Source: Labia minor (lineage: Eukaryota; Arthropoda; Insecta; Dermaptera; Spongiphoridae). Taken from it: 64,000 bases of DNA. A program made the position numbers and the translations under genes. The first letter of the stretch is position 1, and every line of letters starts with the position of its first letter. The notes beneath the pieces were generated by a model that did not search any database, had not been told where the DNA came from, and worked only from the letters and a program-made list of their open reading frames with translations. Location of the stretch: NCBI GenBank assembly GCA_963082975.1, contig OY720347.1, positions 15,110,225 to 15,174,224 on the forward strand. Direction: 5' to 3'. Positions 12,630-24,371 of the stretch are shown here, in pieces.

Positions 12630-13797
12630 TGTGAATGACCGAAATCTGGTGATTGTCGATATTCTCCGGTGAACGTCAACATTCATATCGTCCAGTGATT
12701 CTCAACCACTATAATTTCAAAATGTGCCCCCAAATTTTACACATAAAAAGTTCAATTTAAGAAAAAGTACTTATTTATTTTTTATGTATGTAAAATTGTG
12801 CCGCGGTAAAAAAAGGTTGAGAATCACTGACATAGTCGCTTGGTGAATGTCCGAATTATTTGCTACATACTCTTATTTTAGACTTCCATGTCGACATTCA
12901 CTATTAGTGTTTGGTGAATGTTGACCATTTTGAGATGAAGATATTTCCTAAGTTCTTGGCAAATTGAACAAAGGGTAAACCTTCTGACCATTTATTTGTA
13001 TAGTTATCTTTCATTCATGCAGTTAGCATATTCTTTATATCCTGATTATTCCATTTCAACTGAGTCTTCTGTTTGACTGTGACGAGGCTTTCCATAAACT
13101 TCTTAACACCTTTCGGATATGACTTGATTACAATATTGCTGGAGCACCAAATGTTAAAAATTTTGAAACAACGTGATGCTCTACTTCTTCCGCCCTCTTT
13201 GTTTTCAAAGGTCGTAGCTAGTCAAACTTAGTTAAATGATCTTGATACACCACTAGGAACATATTTTCGCCATCTCTGTTTGACTGCAAATCTATCAGAT
13301 CAATTTGACATCTTGAGTTTAACTCAGAACTAATCATTGATTTCACAACAATACTTTTCTTAGGTGTACTCTGTTTCATTTGACACAATACAACATCATA
13401 CTATAATATTTTTGTATTTATTTTGAAACTCTTTAAGCATACGTGATATTCCTCCGTGGCCTGTTCTGGTGTGAGCTTCTTATAATATACTGAACAATTC
13501 CTCGTTGGTAACATAATACTGTATATTCGTTTCTCCTGGTTTTAATCATACAATCAATTTCTCTTCATCATTAATTTTTAAAATGTCAAAACGTCTTAAT
13601 CGTCTGTAATCCTAATGTGTGTTGCAGAAGAAGTTTTAGCAGAAACCATCTCTTTTCGACATTCACCAGAGCATTTCTGTGGTTGTCAACACTCACCGGT
13701 GAGGGTCCGAATCTACAAAAATGTAATCAAATAATCGATCTTTCACCGACGTTTTTGGTGTTTGTTGACATTCACCGGTGAATGTCGACTTTTTTTC
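12630..13797 (-). mobile_element. Fossil integrase-bearing element (Ginger-like)
   Basis: On the minus strand between about 13030 and 13530 there are short words of an integrase-type DDE domain: RCQIDLIDLQ, VYQDHLTKF and RPLKTKRAEEV. Such words occur in Ginger-type DNA transposons and in the vertebrate gene KRBA2 derived from such a source. A Gypsy-type integrase is the alternative. Both flanks carry repeated copies or variants of the palindrome GACATTCACCGGTGAATGTC. No capsid, protease or reverse transcriptase was seen. The element is old and broken, with several breaks, and is interrupted by a hAT-type insertion at 12693. Outer borders are approximate. Confidence 0.6.
12693..12829. mobile_element. 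hAT-type MITE, family E copy 1
   Basis: The terminal inverted repeat is CAGTGATTCTCAACC on one side and its complement ending GAATCACTG on the other. Flanking octamers ATATCGTC and ACATAGTC match at 6 of 8. It is non-coding, 137 bp, and inserted in the integrase fossil. Confidence 0.8.
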
Positions 13798-14987
13798 CCG
13801 ATTTATAGATTTATAGATATTTACTATCAGATATTATACAAGTACCACTATATTCATGATTGAAGGTACTAGAATATGATTTGGTTAGTTTTTTAATTAT
13901 ATTTTATTGATAAAGCATATATTTTTGATGTATTTACATTTGTATTTAAGATTTTATACATTAGACATAGGGGAAGTGCCTTCTTTGAAAATTTCTTTGA
14001 GTTACTCGTTACCCTTCAGAGAAAATAACTAGGTCTTAGTAGTATGTTATATTAAATATTATTCGAAGTGCAAGTAAATGGTTTAATTTAAATTTGTCTC
14101 AATAGATATATAATTTTAATATAGTCATATTCAGATTATATAAATTGTTAAAAAACAACAAAAAAAAATTGAATATATGTGATATGTGCCACATAAATGG
14201 TTTACATCATGGCTTACAATTAAAATTAATTTCTAGGATTTTGTTAGTTTATGTTTATCTAGAGATATATAAGAAGATATAAGAAGATATTCATAATAAT
14301 CTATCTCATCTTTGTAATATTTTTATAGTAATAAACAGACAGATTAAAAAGTTATATTTCGCCTTTTTGTTTTGGAAAATTTAAAAAAAAATAGGTAAAA
14401 ATTCTTCAATTCTAAGCAATTAATTATATAATTTAGATATTTTATAATTTAATTAATAGGTAGGTATGCAGGTATTAGATTGATTATTGTAAAACTTAGC
14501 TAATTTTATTAATTGTTTCCTCTCTGATGCTACTCGTATTATTTAATATAATTTGAAAGGCATGCCTAGAAGACATCTATTCAAAACAGTGAACATCTAA
14601 TGTATTTAGTTATTCAAGGGACCGGAATTGTCAACATCAACCGTATATATCAAATTCCATAATATCACTTAAGATCGAATTATCTAGAACATTATTCGAA
14701 ACCTATAACTAAAATATTTCATTAAAACATAACTATGATAATAATAATAATAATTTTAATTGTGGTATATAATTATCAAAATTTATACATCAATGAGACC
14801 ATAATAGAACTATTTTTATTATGATTTAAAACCCACTTGGAAACATTTTCAAAAAATTTTGATATTTATCATTTCTTCTCTATAATTTTAAATTAAATAT
14901 TTTCTAAACAAAATATAAAAATATCTTCATTTCAATATGTAATTTATCAAAAAAATCTAAATCTAAAATGTTTTTATTGTTTTAGAT
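13798..14987. other. AT-rich sequence, no gene seen
   Basis: Only AT-rich sequence and short simple repeats were seen. Confidence 0.55.
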
Positions 14988-15216
14988 CAGCGATTCTCAA
15001 CCATTTTTTTTTACCGCGGCACACTTTTAACGGTTTAAAAATTTGGCGGCACACAAAGAAAAAGATAAGTGTAAAAGTTTACCATATTGAAAAAAAGTGG
15101 TCCCAAAAGCGTTTTACCTTTTTTTTAGAACCAAATTGAAAAAATTTAGAAAAAAAGTCGGAAATGTTTAAGAGCCTCATAATCTCGCAGCACATTAAAG
15201 TGGTTGAGAATCACTG
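14988..15216. mobile_element. hAT-type MITE, family E copy 2
   Basis: It starts CAGCGATTCTCAACC and ends GGTTGAGAATCACTG. Target duplication TTTTAGAT/TTCTAGAT matches at 7 of 8. The interior (TTTTACC, T-run, AGAACCAAATTGAAAAA) also occurs in family D elements at 41874 and 58361, so the two hAT families share internal sequence. Confidence 0.87.
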
Positions 15217-16439
15217 TTCTAGATAAAAATGGTTGTTGTTTTTTTTTAAATTATAAAATAAATTATCAATCAAATATTTACAAAATTTTTAATTTTTTTA
15301 ATAATCTTATTATTTAACTATATGAAATTTAACAAAATATTAAGTAACAAATAAGAAATATTATGATATATCTTTTTTCCTAATGAAAAAATAATTTCTG
15401 ACAATTAAATATTAAATTAACCCTTGTATGATATTTGAAATTGTTAATTAATTGAAATCCGTCAAATATGTTATATACGTATATTATAGGTTATTCCTAG
15501 AGAATGAATCACAAATAATTTCTTTGTATTTTTTTTTAAAGAATTTTAGATTTCCGTTTTTTTTTTACTTTTCATTATTTTTCCAAGTTAAAATTTAATT
15601 AAAAATCACAAACAATGGCTTCGTCGTTAGATTTTTCTGGAAAGAATATCCTTTAATTGAAAACGCTGATTGAGAATAATAAATGAGTTTCCTTTAAATA
15701 AAGTCAAAGTATCAGAGTCTCGCCGAGGAAATTACACCTTAGCACTTCCCACCTCTCCCAAAGACCCACTTCATTCGAACCTAGCAGACACCCTCTCTAT
15801 CTAGATAATAGAATGAAACGAACTGAGAGAATATCTAAAGATGTTTTTTTTTTACATTAAGTACTTTTGTTTTTCAAAACAATCTTTTTCGTGACAGTCA
15901 CTTTCGCATTTCACACCACTCAGAATTCTTCTTTGTAAGATACCATTTTCATTTTTTTCTAAACTTAAATAATATTCTTTTTTTTTGTAACATAACATAT
16001 TTCTTTTCATATCACACAAAGAATCATTATTTAATTTATAAAAAATTCCTTTGAAAAAATTATACTATATGTGTGATTCTTTTCTGAAAAAAGAAATCAT
16101 AAAAATTTAACTTTCAATGGGAAAGTTGAAGTGTCGGTAGAAAGAATATCTCTTCTACAATTGGAAGGAATGATTTACAAGTAAGATGTTCGAGGGGTGC
16201 GGATTTAATTAGGGTTGATCCAGAGGTGGTCCTTGCACTCAACTGGAACTGATTAATGGCTGAATGTCTAATCTCCATAGAATTAGAATGGCTAGCTAGC
16301 ATGTGTCCTAATGGCTTAACCTGTCATGAGTCAAAGAGTAGGAGATTTCTGGAAAATGTTTCAATTTAACATTTGATGTTTGCTTCTAGATTACTTTTCC
16401 TTGGTGAGATTCCATGAAAATGTGTATTTAAATAAATTC
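15217..16439. other. AT-rich sequence, no gene seen
   Basis: A more balanced patch at 15700-15830 and another at 16180-16320 carry no frame that resembles a known protein. Confidence 0.5.
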
Positions 16440-17005
16440 TATTTAGTATATATATGGCAATTCTTTACAAAACGGGAAGCTTTAGGGATTTGGATGAATC
16501 TTTGTCAGTGGATTCCTTTTTTAATTCCAAAGAAACTTTCCCAATGCAATATTACTCGCTCTCTTCTAGTTTACGAGAGAAAATTTATTAAAGTTTGACA
16601 GAAACATTCATAACTGAATTTATTCAATAATGTTTTAATGACTGATTCACTAATCATTCACTTATTCACTAATTTTGACTTGTTTCAGTTCGTTTTGGAT
16701 ATAGAAAATTTATTTAATTAATTAATTTTGTAATTTTCATGTACCCAAACTGAAAAAAATACTGAAAAAACCCCTCCAGAAAATTAATGGATCCCTTTGC
16801 TGGCCAAATGAATAAATAAGGTAGCTAAATAAAATGTAAATGGATTTATTTCAAATAATAATTTTTATCTCTTAAAGTAGAAGAAACCGAGAAATATTTT
16901 ATAAGGAAAGTTTCTCTTTGGAATTAAAATAGGAATCCTTTGGCAAAGTTTCATCCAAATCCCTGAAGTGTTCCGTTTTTTAAACAACTACTATATATAT
17001 AAAAG
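16440..17005. repeat. Long imperfect inverted repeat
   Basis: The arm at about 16440-16590 is matched in inverse by about 16868-17003. Shared words include AGGGATTTGGATGAA and TTTTAATTCCAAAGA. The arms are about 140 bp with roughly three quarters of bases alike, separated by about 280 bp. It could be a MITE with long terminal repeats or two opposite insertions of one element. No target duplication was defined. Confidence 0.65.
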
Positions 17006-18366
17006 TAATTAGATTTGCTATATAATCTTAATTAAATTTAATAAAACAATATAATAATCGATATTTTTCAAATTGTTTGTTTCTATCATAAGTTGAAATG
17101 TATGATAATTTCTATATTTTAACACAATACATTAATATACAATAAAAAAGTTTTTCCAACTTAAAAGAGTATAGTCTAATAATAATAATCTTTGTTTTAA
17201 TTATTCATTTGTATTGTAAAGGAGGAAAAGCAAATTTTCGAGGTTAATAAATTCAAAATCAATATAAAAGTGAAGTAATCAATGCATTTATTTTATTTTA
17301 GCATGATTTATTTTCAACTTTTAAAAATTTCTTAAAAAGTTTCACCAAAATTACTTGATGCAAAGATTGTTTAGAATTTTATTTTGTCATTGAAGAATGT
17401 TTACTGATTTCTAGTTGGAGTGATCTAAAACTGTAAAACTTTCTCGGTATAAGATCCAAGGGAGTTGTAAATTTGTTAAAAGTCATTAATCGGGAGCAGT
17501 GGGATATGCAAAACCCCCAAGAGATTTTTTTTGAAAAACCAACCAAAAATAAATTGTCTAATTTTATCTCTAATTCTAGAATAATAAGTGACTTTGGCAA
17601 TTTTTTATTTTAATTAAAATTGTCGAAATAAATAGAAAATATAAAAATATTATATTACATCCGAAATAAAGTAGTAGTAGTAGTAAAATATGAATAATAA
17701 AATAATTGGTTTAAATAAAAAGTGCATTGAAAATATAAGGTTCAGATTTTTTTTTTGGTGATTATCGCGTTCTCGAAAATACATATATCTATAATCACAT
17801 TATTTTAGAATATTCTTCACTAATTATAATGAACAATTAAACTCAATAATAAAAAATCAATTAATCTATTATTATAATTTAAATTAAATTTTAATTAATC
17901 TTTAATAAAATATTTGATAGTGCAAAAGAAACCAAAAGATTATGTATAGAAATATTTATTAAATTTATAATGTCTCCAAAATTGTTGCTTTATAATCTAA
18001 ATTTGAAAGATATCAACATTTTAGATAATAATATTTATATTATTTTACGATAATTAGAAATATGTTTCCTTTCAAAAGAGATGACACTGGAGAATTTAAT
18101 TCATTATTAATTTAACGATGAAAAGCACTGTAACAAGTTAAATATTCTAATTAAATTATATATCAAATGATGAATAAATGATAAAAAAATATTTATCTTA
18201 TTTAATCTCCAATAATTAACTATTTTACATTTTAAAATGGAATTGAAAACATTAATTTAAATAGTTATTTTTCTTATATAATTAATGAATTAATAAAAAG
18301 TGTTTTGAGATATTTACTGATAAATCATGAAATAAAAGGGTATTAATACACATAAATTCGTAGAGT
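17006..18366. other. AT-rich sequence, no gene seen
   Basis: It includes a (TAG)n tract near 17672. The stretch 17390-17600 is somewhat less AT-rich but unassigned. Confidence 0.5.
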
Positions 18367-18882
18367 AATAAGCTGGAATGTCTCCACTCGACTATCTGGC
18401 AATTTGAATTGGATTAAATAACATAATATATTATATTTAAATTAAATTTAATTAATTATAAATTATAAATTAAAATTAATTAATAATATTTATTAAACCA
18501 GCGCGCGTTTGGCTCTTTGTTGATGGCACCACGTTACATGCTGGCGCGTGATTTGCAGTGTTAAAAAATTAATTCCGGTACTAACTATCAAACATATCTC
18601 TTTATTTTTATCACTTTAGAGGAAAAAATCAAAACGTGGTAGTTAGATTTCTCAAAAGTTGATAGAAAACTGGGAATTTTGAATAAGCCCGTATACCAAA
18701 TTTCATGATTCTAGCTTAAACCGCTTTTGTGTAATCTTGTCTACATAATTACATACATACATACACACACACACACACAGACATTTTTCTCAACCTTAGT
18801 GAAAATGATTCAGGACGTATAAAAACATCAAAATCTCGACATCGAAAATTTTCGTGATCACAATATTGCGAGATAGTAAAAA
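18367..18882 (-). mobile_element. Family A copy A4
   Basis: Both ends are present. The minus-strand start is TTTTTACTATCTCGC. The end is CAGATAGT, then a stem-loop with one change (TGGAGACATTCCA), then CTTATT. The central part is shorter than in A2. It carries (CATA)n(CA)n near 18750-18778. Confidence 0.82.
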
Positions 18883-20350
18883 TTAAAATATTGTTTCATG
18901 TTTCAACATTTCAATTCATTTCTTTTAGAATATTCTTTACATATTGAATCATTCGATCCGATTTATTTTTGTAAAAAAAAACAAACATTAGAAAATAAAA
19001 ATAAATTTTTCAACTATATAGAGTAAACTATAAATATATATATATATTGTCAATTTTATTTATATTTAGAGAGAAAAAGTTAAAGTGATTACTCTTTTAT
19101 ATTGTAAATATAAAACAGTCATATACATATTTCTAATGGAAAATAAAATTAATTGATTTATTCATTCTCCCTTTTCATCAGCTATTCAGAGAATTTTAAA
19201 ATAACACAAAATCTATTTATTATTTAAATGAGATTCTTCTGACAGAAAAATAAAAAAAAAACAATTTGATCAGTTATGTAAATCGCTGTGGTATATTGCG
19301 AAATGATGATGATCATTGCTTCTAAAGGAAAAAAGAATAAAAAATAGATAGAATAAGTTAACTCAACTCTTTCTAAGCTCGGTTATAAATTACAGGTAAG
19401 TAAGTATATTCTTTTGTTTCTTCCTGGCACCAAATGGATATTTGACCGTTGAAAGAACTGATTGAAAAGGGTGAGGTTGCATGTTTTTTCTTCTTGAATG
19501 AAAGTGGTCCTCGACAATTTCACAAAGGAGATGATTTAATCAAGGCGTATTAAGACAAAGAATGGGTAGAGATCGAGTCCGAAACCCGCGAACGACAACG
19601 CGACTATTGATTTATCGCGAGATGTCGACGCCCTTGGGACCCATCCTCAGTTTCCCGTCCCCTACGTGCTCACATGGCATCCCCCATTGGGGGGCAGTGA
19701 CGCGCAACAAGCAGCGTCATTGCTTCTCAAGCTACATTTGCGATCTGTCCATTGCAGATACACCAATATAGAAACTTAATTGATTAGAAAATTAGCAAAT
19801 ATAGCAGAAAGGTAGAACGGGATGGGTAAAGAGAGAGGGCAGAGGAATTGCAAGACAATCGTTTTGTGTTTAGATCATTGAACTGAATTAAATATTTATA
19901 AAATAAATTCTGTTTTTGATAGACCTGCCATTTCGTTGACAACGCTTCATTTAGATTTATTATTAAAACCCAAGAAAAAAAAAATCATGAGATTAAATTT
20001 CTATTCAATTGATATATTCTTTGGAATTTTTTTCAAAAAGTCAAATATTTATTATATACTTATACATATTTATTTCTATAACCAAAATAGAGAATTTCAA
20101 TAAAATTATCACAATATTGTGAATGACAAATATTAATCTTAATCTAAATCTCTTAATAGACTTTGTTTATATATAAATCAATTTATTATACATGAAGCGT
20201 GAAAAAAAAAATATATTTATATATACCAATACACACATTCATAAATTATCTCTTCTACCAAAAATAACAATAATGGAACTTACACTCTAAAATACAATAT
20301 ATAGAAAAGTTTTAAAAAGAGTTTGTCTAATTTGATAAAAATTATTTTTA
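18883..20350. other. AT-rich sequence with one CpG-dense islet
   Basis: The stretch 19555-19720 is much richer in G+C and CpG than its surroundings, with words such as CGCGAACGACAACGCG. It has an open plus frame with no recognisable domain. It could be an intronic regulatory element, an alternative first exon or an unrecognised insertion. The rest is AT-rich and empty. Confidence 0.4.
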
Positions 20351-21165
20351 CACAGTCTGTAGCAAAGGTAAGGGGACTGAGTTGAGATAAGTGCGTACGA
20401 ATGCCAAAACAAATTTTTTTTTTGTTTTTATTCAAAATTGGAAACATCTGTAAAACGATTCAAAGCAACTCTGGAACTCATTTTTTAGGATAATGTCTAG
20501 GACCCCGGTCACCGTGTTTTGGATCTCTTCCACGATTCTAAAATGCTTTCCTTTTATCAACATTTTTAATTTTGGAAACAGCCAAAAATCAGCCGATGCC
20601 AAATCCGGCGAGTATAGAGGGTGTTCCAAAAAAACAACACCCCTTTTTGCAAGGAACTCCTTCACAATTCTGGTCTTATGTGCAGGGGCATTGTCGAGCA
20701 ACTAATGCCACGTGCCTTGCTGCCGGTACCAGGGTCTCACCCGCGTTATTCGTTTCAGCAACCGGCTGATTTGCAACTTTTCTCACGTTATCATCACTGA
20801 CCGCCTTCTTTGGGCGTCCTGACCGAAAGTCATCTTCAACCTGTTCTCGGCCATCACGAAAGAGTGCAAAACATTTAAAAACATTCCTTCGGTACATGGC
20901 TTTCTCTCCATGTGCTTTTTTATCATTTAAAATGTTTTAGTGGCACTTTTGCTAATCTTTTGTACGATGCTGGCGCGAATTTCGGATCGAGAATTCATTA
21001 TATTCGATGACGAGGAGAGAAAAGTTGGTTCAGAAAAAAGAGAATTGTAAAAAACTTATAAACACGAGAAAAGTGAAACTTTCGTGAATGATATAATATT
21101 TGTTTACACGTTTAGCACTGTTTTTACCTGAGCAAAATTACCCGGTACTTTCGCGTCAGACCGTG
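20351..21165 (-). mobile_element. Internally deleted mariner element
   Basis: TA target bases flank inverted ends starting CACAGTCTG on the left and CACGGTCTG on the right. On the minus strand the N-terminal part is legible (MYRRNVFKCFALFRDGREQ, then RSGRPKKAVSDDN, the end of the DNA-binding region). The C-terminal catalytic part is too (LDNAPAHKTRIVKEFLAKRG, then HPLYSPDLASADFWLF). The first catalytic Asp block between them is missing, and the parts lie in different frames. At about 815 bp against roughly 1.3 kb for a full mariner, this is a dead deletion derivative. Confidence 0.85.
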
Positions 21166-21295
21166 TATTTTATCTTACGCCTAAGATCAAGTATAAAAGT
21201 AATAAGAATATAAAAATATATGAGAGATATTTTTATAAATCTCCATGATTGGTGTTATATGTCTTATTAATCGTATAAAATAATTCTTGCGTTCT

Positions 21296-21925
21296 TTTTA
21301 CCGACCGACGATAGTAAGGGAGGAATTGTTTTCATGTCACATGTGAAGAATTTTACATATCTCCACGAATCATGCATTTTTTTAACAGAAAAAAGTATTT
21401 TTAGCATGATGTCTGCCCGTTCGTCTGTCTGTCTGTCTGTGTGTCCGTATAGATGTGTACAGCTTGAACGGTTGTACGGATTTTGATAAAATTTGCTATA
21501 TTTACTTAATGCATCTGTATAATGAATTGATCAACTTTTGGTGTATATCCGGAAACCGGAAGTAGTAATATATATATACAGGAAGGGAAGAGTTATTTTC
21601 ACACCAAATATCACTTGAGGAGATTTTTTACATATCTCCACGAATCATGCACTTTGTATTGGTTTTATCATCGAGAAAAATCATCTTCATTAGTTTTTTC
21701 TTAATTTAAATTAATTTAATGACGTCACCCAGTCCTTCATGACGTCACAGCCAGCTCCTCCTTATATATTATAAATAATATAAAATTAAAAATATTTATG
21801 TTATATCCATATCTGTTTTTATTGCATTAATAGATACATTTAAATTATTTGAAATTATTTCTGAAGGTGGAAATTAATTTATTTCCAATCGTCGGTCGGT
21901 TCTGTGCCTGGCCACAGGTCAACCT
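21296..21925 (+). mobile_element. Family B copy B2, nearly full length
   Basis: It starts TTTTTACCGACCGACGATAG, followed by TAAGGGAGG. It then has a GTCTGTCTGTCTG tract, the core GGATTTTGATAAAATTTG, a second 5'-like block near 21580-21690, and two TGACGTCA octamers near 21720 and 21740. Next come the inverse repeat CGTCGGTCGGT, stem-loop CTGTGCCTGGCCACAG, and GTCAAC. This copy gives the uninterrupted sequence at the point where B5 carries the LINE. Confidence 0.85.
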
Positions 21926-22826
21926 TTTCATTGAAATGTGAAACAAAAGACTTAACAATCTGAAAAATGATATATTATTTAGTAATAATGTGTGTTTTCC
22001 CTTTTTCATTACATCTCTTTGATTTACAGGTTTGTGGTCTGATCAATTATTTCTTATATTTTTCTTGAATTTTTTATCATATTTTTACTAATTTATTTTG
22101 TTTCTTTAAAGTAAAGAACTTGACTTGTACTACATACTACAACTACTATAACTGTAATAAATAGTTTTATAAATTTTACAATAATTATGTTATTCCTCGA
22201 TCATTTAATGATTCTATATTAATAATTAATCGTAGAACTCTTAACAATTTTAATATTAAATTTATTTTTAAAATCTATACATGCATTGATTTCTGTGTAA
22301 AACATAAAATAAACTTTTATTTTAAAAATAATTTATTAACTTTTTTCAAAAGCAAAAAGATAATTTTCTATTTGTAGTAGGTATATAAATTATCCAATCA
22401 GCACGGCTTATAACCATTTCATGAGTATTTTCAACAGTGCTTTCATTTCCCAGTTTAATCCCTTGAAAAATAATTAACTTGGCCAGCGAGCATAGCCATT
22501 ACACGGATAAGTTCCTGCTCATGTTTATACGTATTTAACCTAAAGAGAAAATGTTATAATTTATCATATTGAATGAATTTCATACAAAAGAAAAAAATTA
22601 TAAATTCAATTCAGAGAATGATTAATTTTTTTAGAAATTATTTAATTTTATAATAGAAAACAAAAACACATATTTAACTTATACGTATTCTTTAAGTACC
22701 TATATAAAAAATAATTATAATAAATACATATGTAATTAAAAAGTAAAATTATCTAAAATTGAACGTCACAAGTAACAAAAACATTACTATAATTATTTAT
22801 TATATTTAAAATTTATTATAAATAAA
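21926..22826. other. AT-rich sequence, no gene seen
   Basis: Only AT-rich sequence was seen. A slightly more balanced part at 22390-22530 is unassigned. Confidence 0.5.
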
Positions 22827-23188
22827 AATAAGCGGGAGTGTCCTCCCCTAGACTTTCCCGCATATAAATAGGTATAAAGAGTTGTGAATGAATATTTAGA
22901 ATGTGTAAACTTGGTATTGGTCACTTCCGGTAGTCAGATCATGATGAAATTTGGTATCTCAATTTTTTTCATATTTTTAAATCTATATACAAAATATGAA
23001 GCAAATATCTCGAAGCAAACTGGTACTTTACTTGAAAGGTAAACGCAACCAGTGTAGGTAAAGTACCACTTCCGGTTAACCGATTTTGACGAAATTTTGA
23101 TAGAAATCTACAAACTGTGAATAATATCGGTGTACCAAATTTCGAAGTCCTAGCTTGATTAGTTTTTGAGTAAATTTGCTTACAGACA

Positions 23189-23219
<31 letters not shown>

Positions 23220-23391
23220 CATACATACATACATACATACATACATACATACATACACACACAGACATAATTCGAAAAATGGTATTTTCCGACTCAGGGA
23301 GGTCTAGAACGTCAAGATCTATCGAAATCTCGAAGTCGAAATTTTTGACGATTCCAATACTTCCCTTATACGAAGTATGCGGGAAAGTAAA
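22827..23391 (-). mobile_element. Family C (HINE-like) copy C1
   Basis: The minus-strand start is ACTTTCCCGCATACTTCG. A (TATG)n tract follows, seen as (CATA)n at 23188-23256 on the plus strand. The core contains GGTACACCGATATTATTC. The inverse repeat is TATGCGGGAAAGT, then stem GGGAG-GACA-CTCCC, then CTTATT. It has no family B insertion, unlike C2 and C3, so it shows the simple form of the element. Confidence 0.85.
23188..23256 (+). repeat. (CATA)n microsatellite inside family C
   Basis: About 17 uninterrupted tetramers were counted. The same tract is shorter in C2 and C3, so its length varies between copies. Variable internal tandem repeats are a feature of HINE/DINE-1-type elements. Confidence 0.9.
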
Positions 23392-23874
23392 TATATATAA
23401 AATATTAACGGAAGTTAATTTAAGCTCTTTATTATTTTTTGATTGTTTTTTGTGTTCATATAAATATTTTTTTTTTATCATAAACTAATTAAATAAAATT
23501 GAAAATAAATTGATAAAAATTTTATTTTAATATTATACCAAATTAGTAATTACTGCTACTTTGGTAAAATAGCTGTAAATTAAATTTAATGTAGGGGTTT
23601 TCATATCCGTTTATTATAATTACATATTTTATTTAATAAATTATTTGGAGAAACTAAATTATTTATTTATATAATTAATTATCTTTAATATTATTTAGTA
23701 CAATTTATTAGTGAAATATTAATAAATTAATAATTTTGAAATTTTAAATTATTATAAAAATGAAATATAATTAATTATTTTATTACAAATCTTCTTTAAT
23801 AGACTATATTTTTATTTCATTACTCTGTTATATTTACAGAATGAAATTTTATTAATTTCGATTAATCATAGATA

Positions 23875-24020
23875 TTATTATGAAAAGTTATTTCCGGGTT
23901 ACTTTCTTGTGTTAAAGTGAGATTTGAAAATCGTCGTCGTTTTCTAAAAATTTTCCCATCAAAATTCTTAAATTTCACAATAACACTTGATAATAACCCG
24001 GAAATAACTTTTCATAATAA
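23875..24020. mobile_element. 146-bp palindromic MITE
   Basis: A perfect 27-bp terminal inverted repeat is seen, from TTATTATGAAAAGTTATTTC onward (ending CGGGTTA), with partial pairing continuing inward. No coding content is present. The family is unknown and the target duplication is unclear because the flanks are A/T only. Confidence 0.8.
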
Positions 24021-24069
24021 AAATTTTCACGGAAAATTATATTTATATATTTATATATATATATTCTAA

Positions 24070-24371
24070 AATAAGTTGACATGTGGCCAGGTACAGAACC
24101 GACTGACGGTTTGAAATAAATTAATTTCCAGTTACAGAAACAATTTCAAATAATTTTAATATATGTATTAATGTAATAAAAAACAAATATGGATATAAAA
24201 TAAATATTTTTAATTTTATTTTATTTATAATATATAAGGAGGCGCACGTTATGAAGGGCTCTAATGAAGATGATTTTTCCCGAGGATAAAACAAATTCTT
24301 GGTTCGTGGAGATATGTAAAAGTCTCCACATGTGAAATTTGGTGTCAAATTATCGTCGGTCGATAAAAAAA
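24070..24371 (-). mobile_element. Family B copy B3, internally deleted
   Basis: Both subterminal repeats are present (ACCGACTGACGG near 24098 and ATCGTCGGTCGAT near 24352). The 3' stem-loop is diverged. The GTCC tract and the TGACGTCA pair are missing. Confidence 0.8.

Noticed and set aside
23188-23256. A CRISPR-like or satellite array
   Set aside because: The units are four bases with no spacers. It is a microsatellite inside a mobile element.
22969-23481. A 170-codon frame through the (CATA)n tract of C1, and its near twin at 49402-49896
   Set aside because: The frame exists because the tetranucleotide repeat and element have no stops in that phase. The matching frame in C2 comes from element homology. 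The repeated Cys-Met-Tyr-Val run is microsatellite translation.
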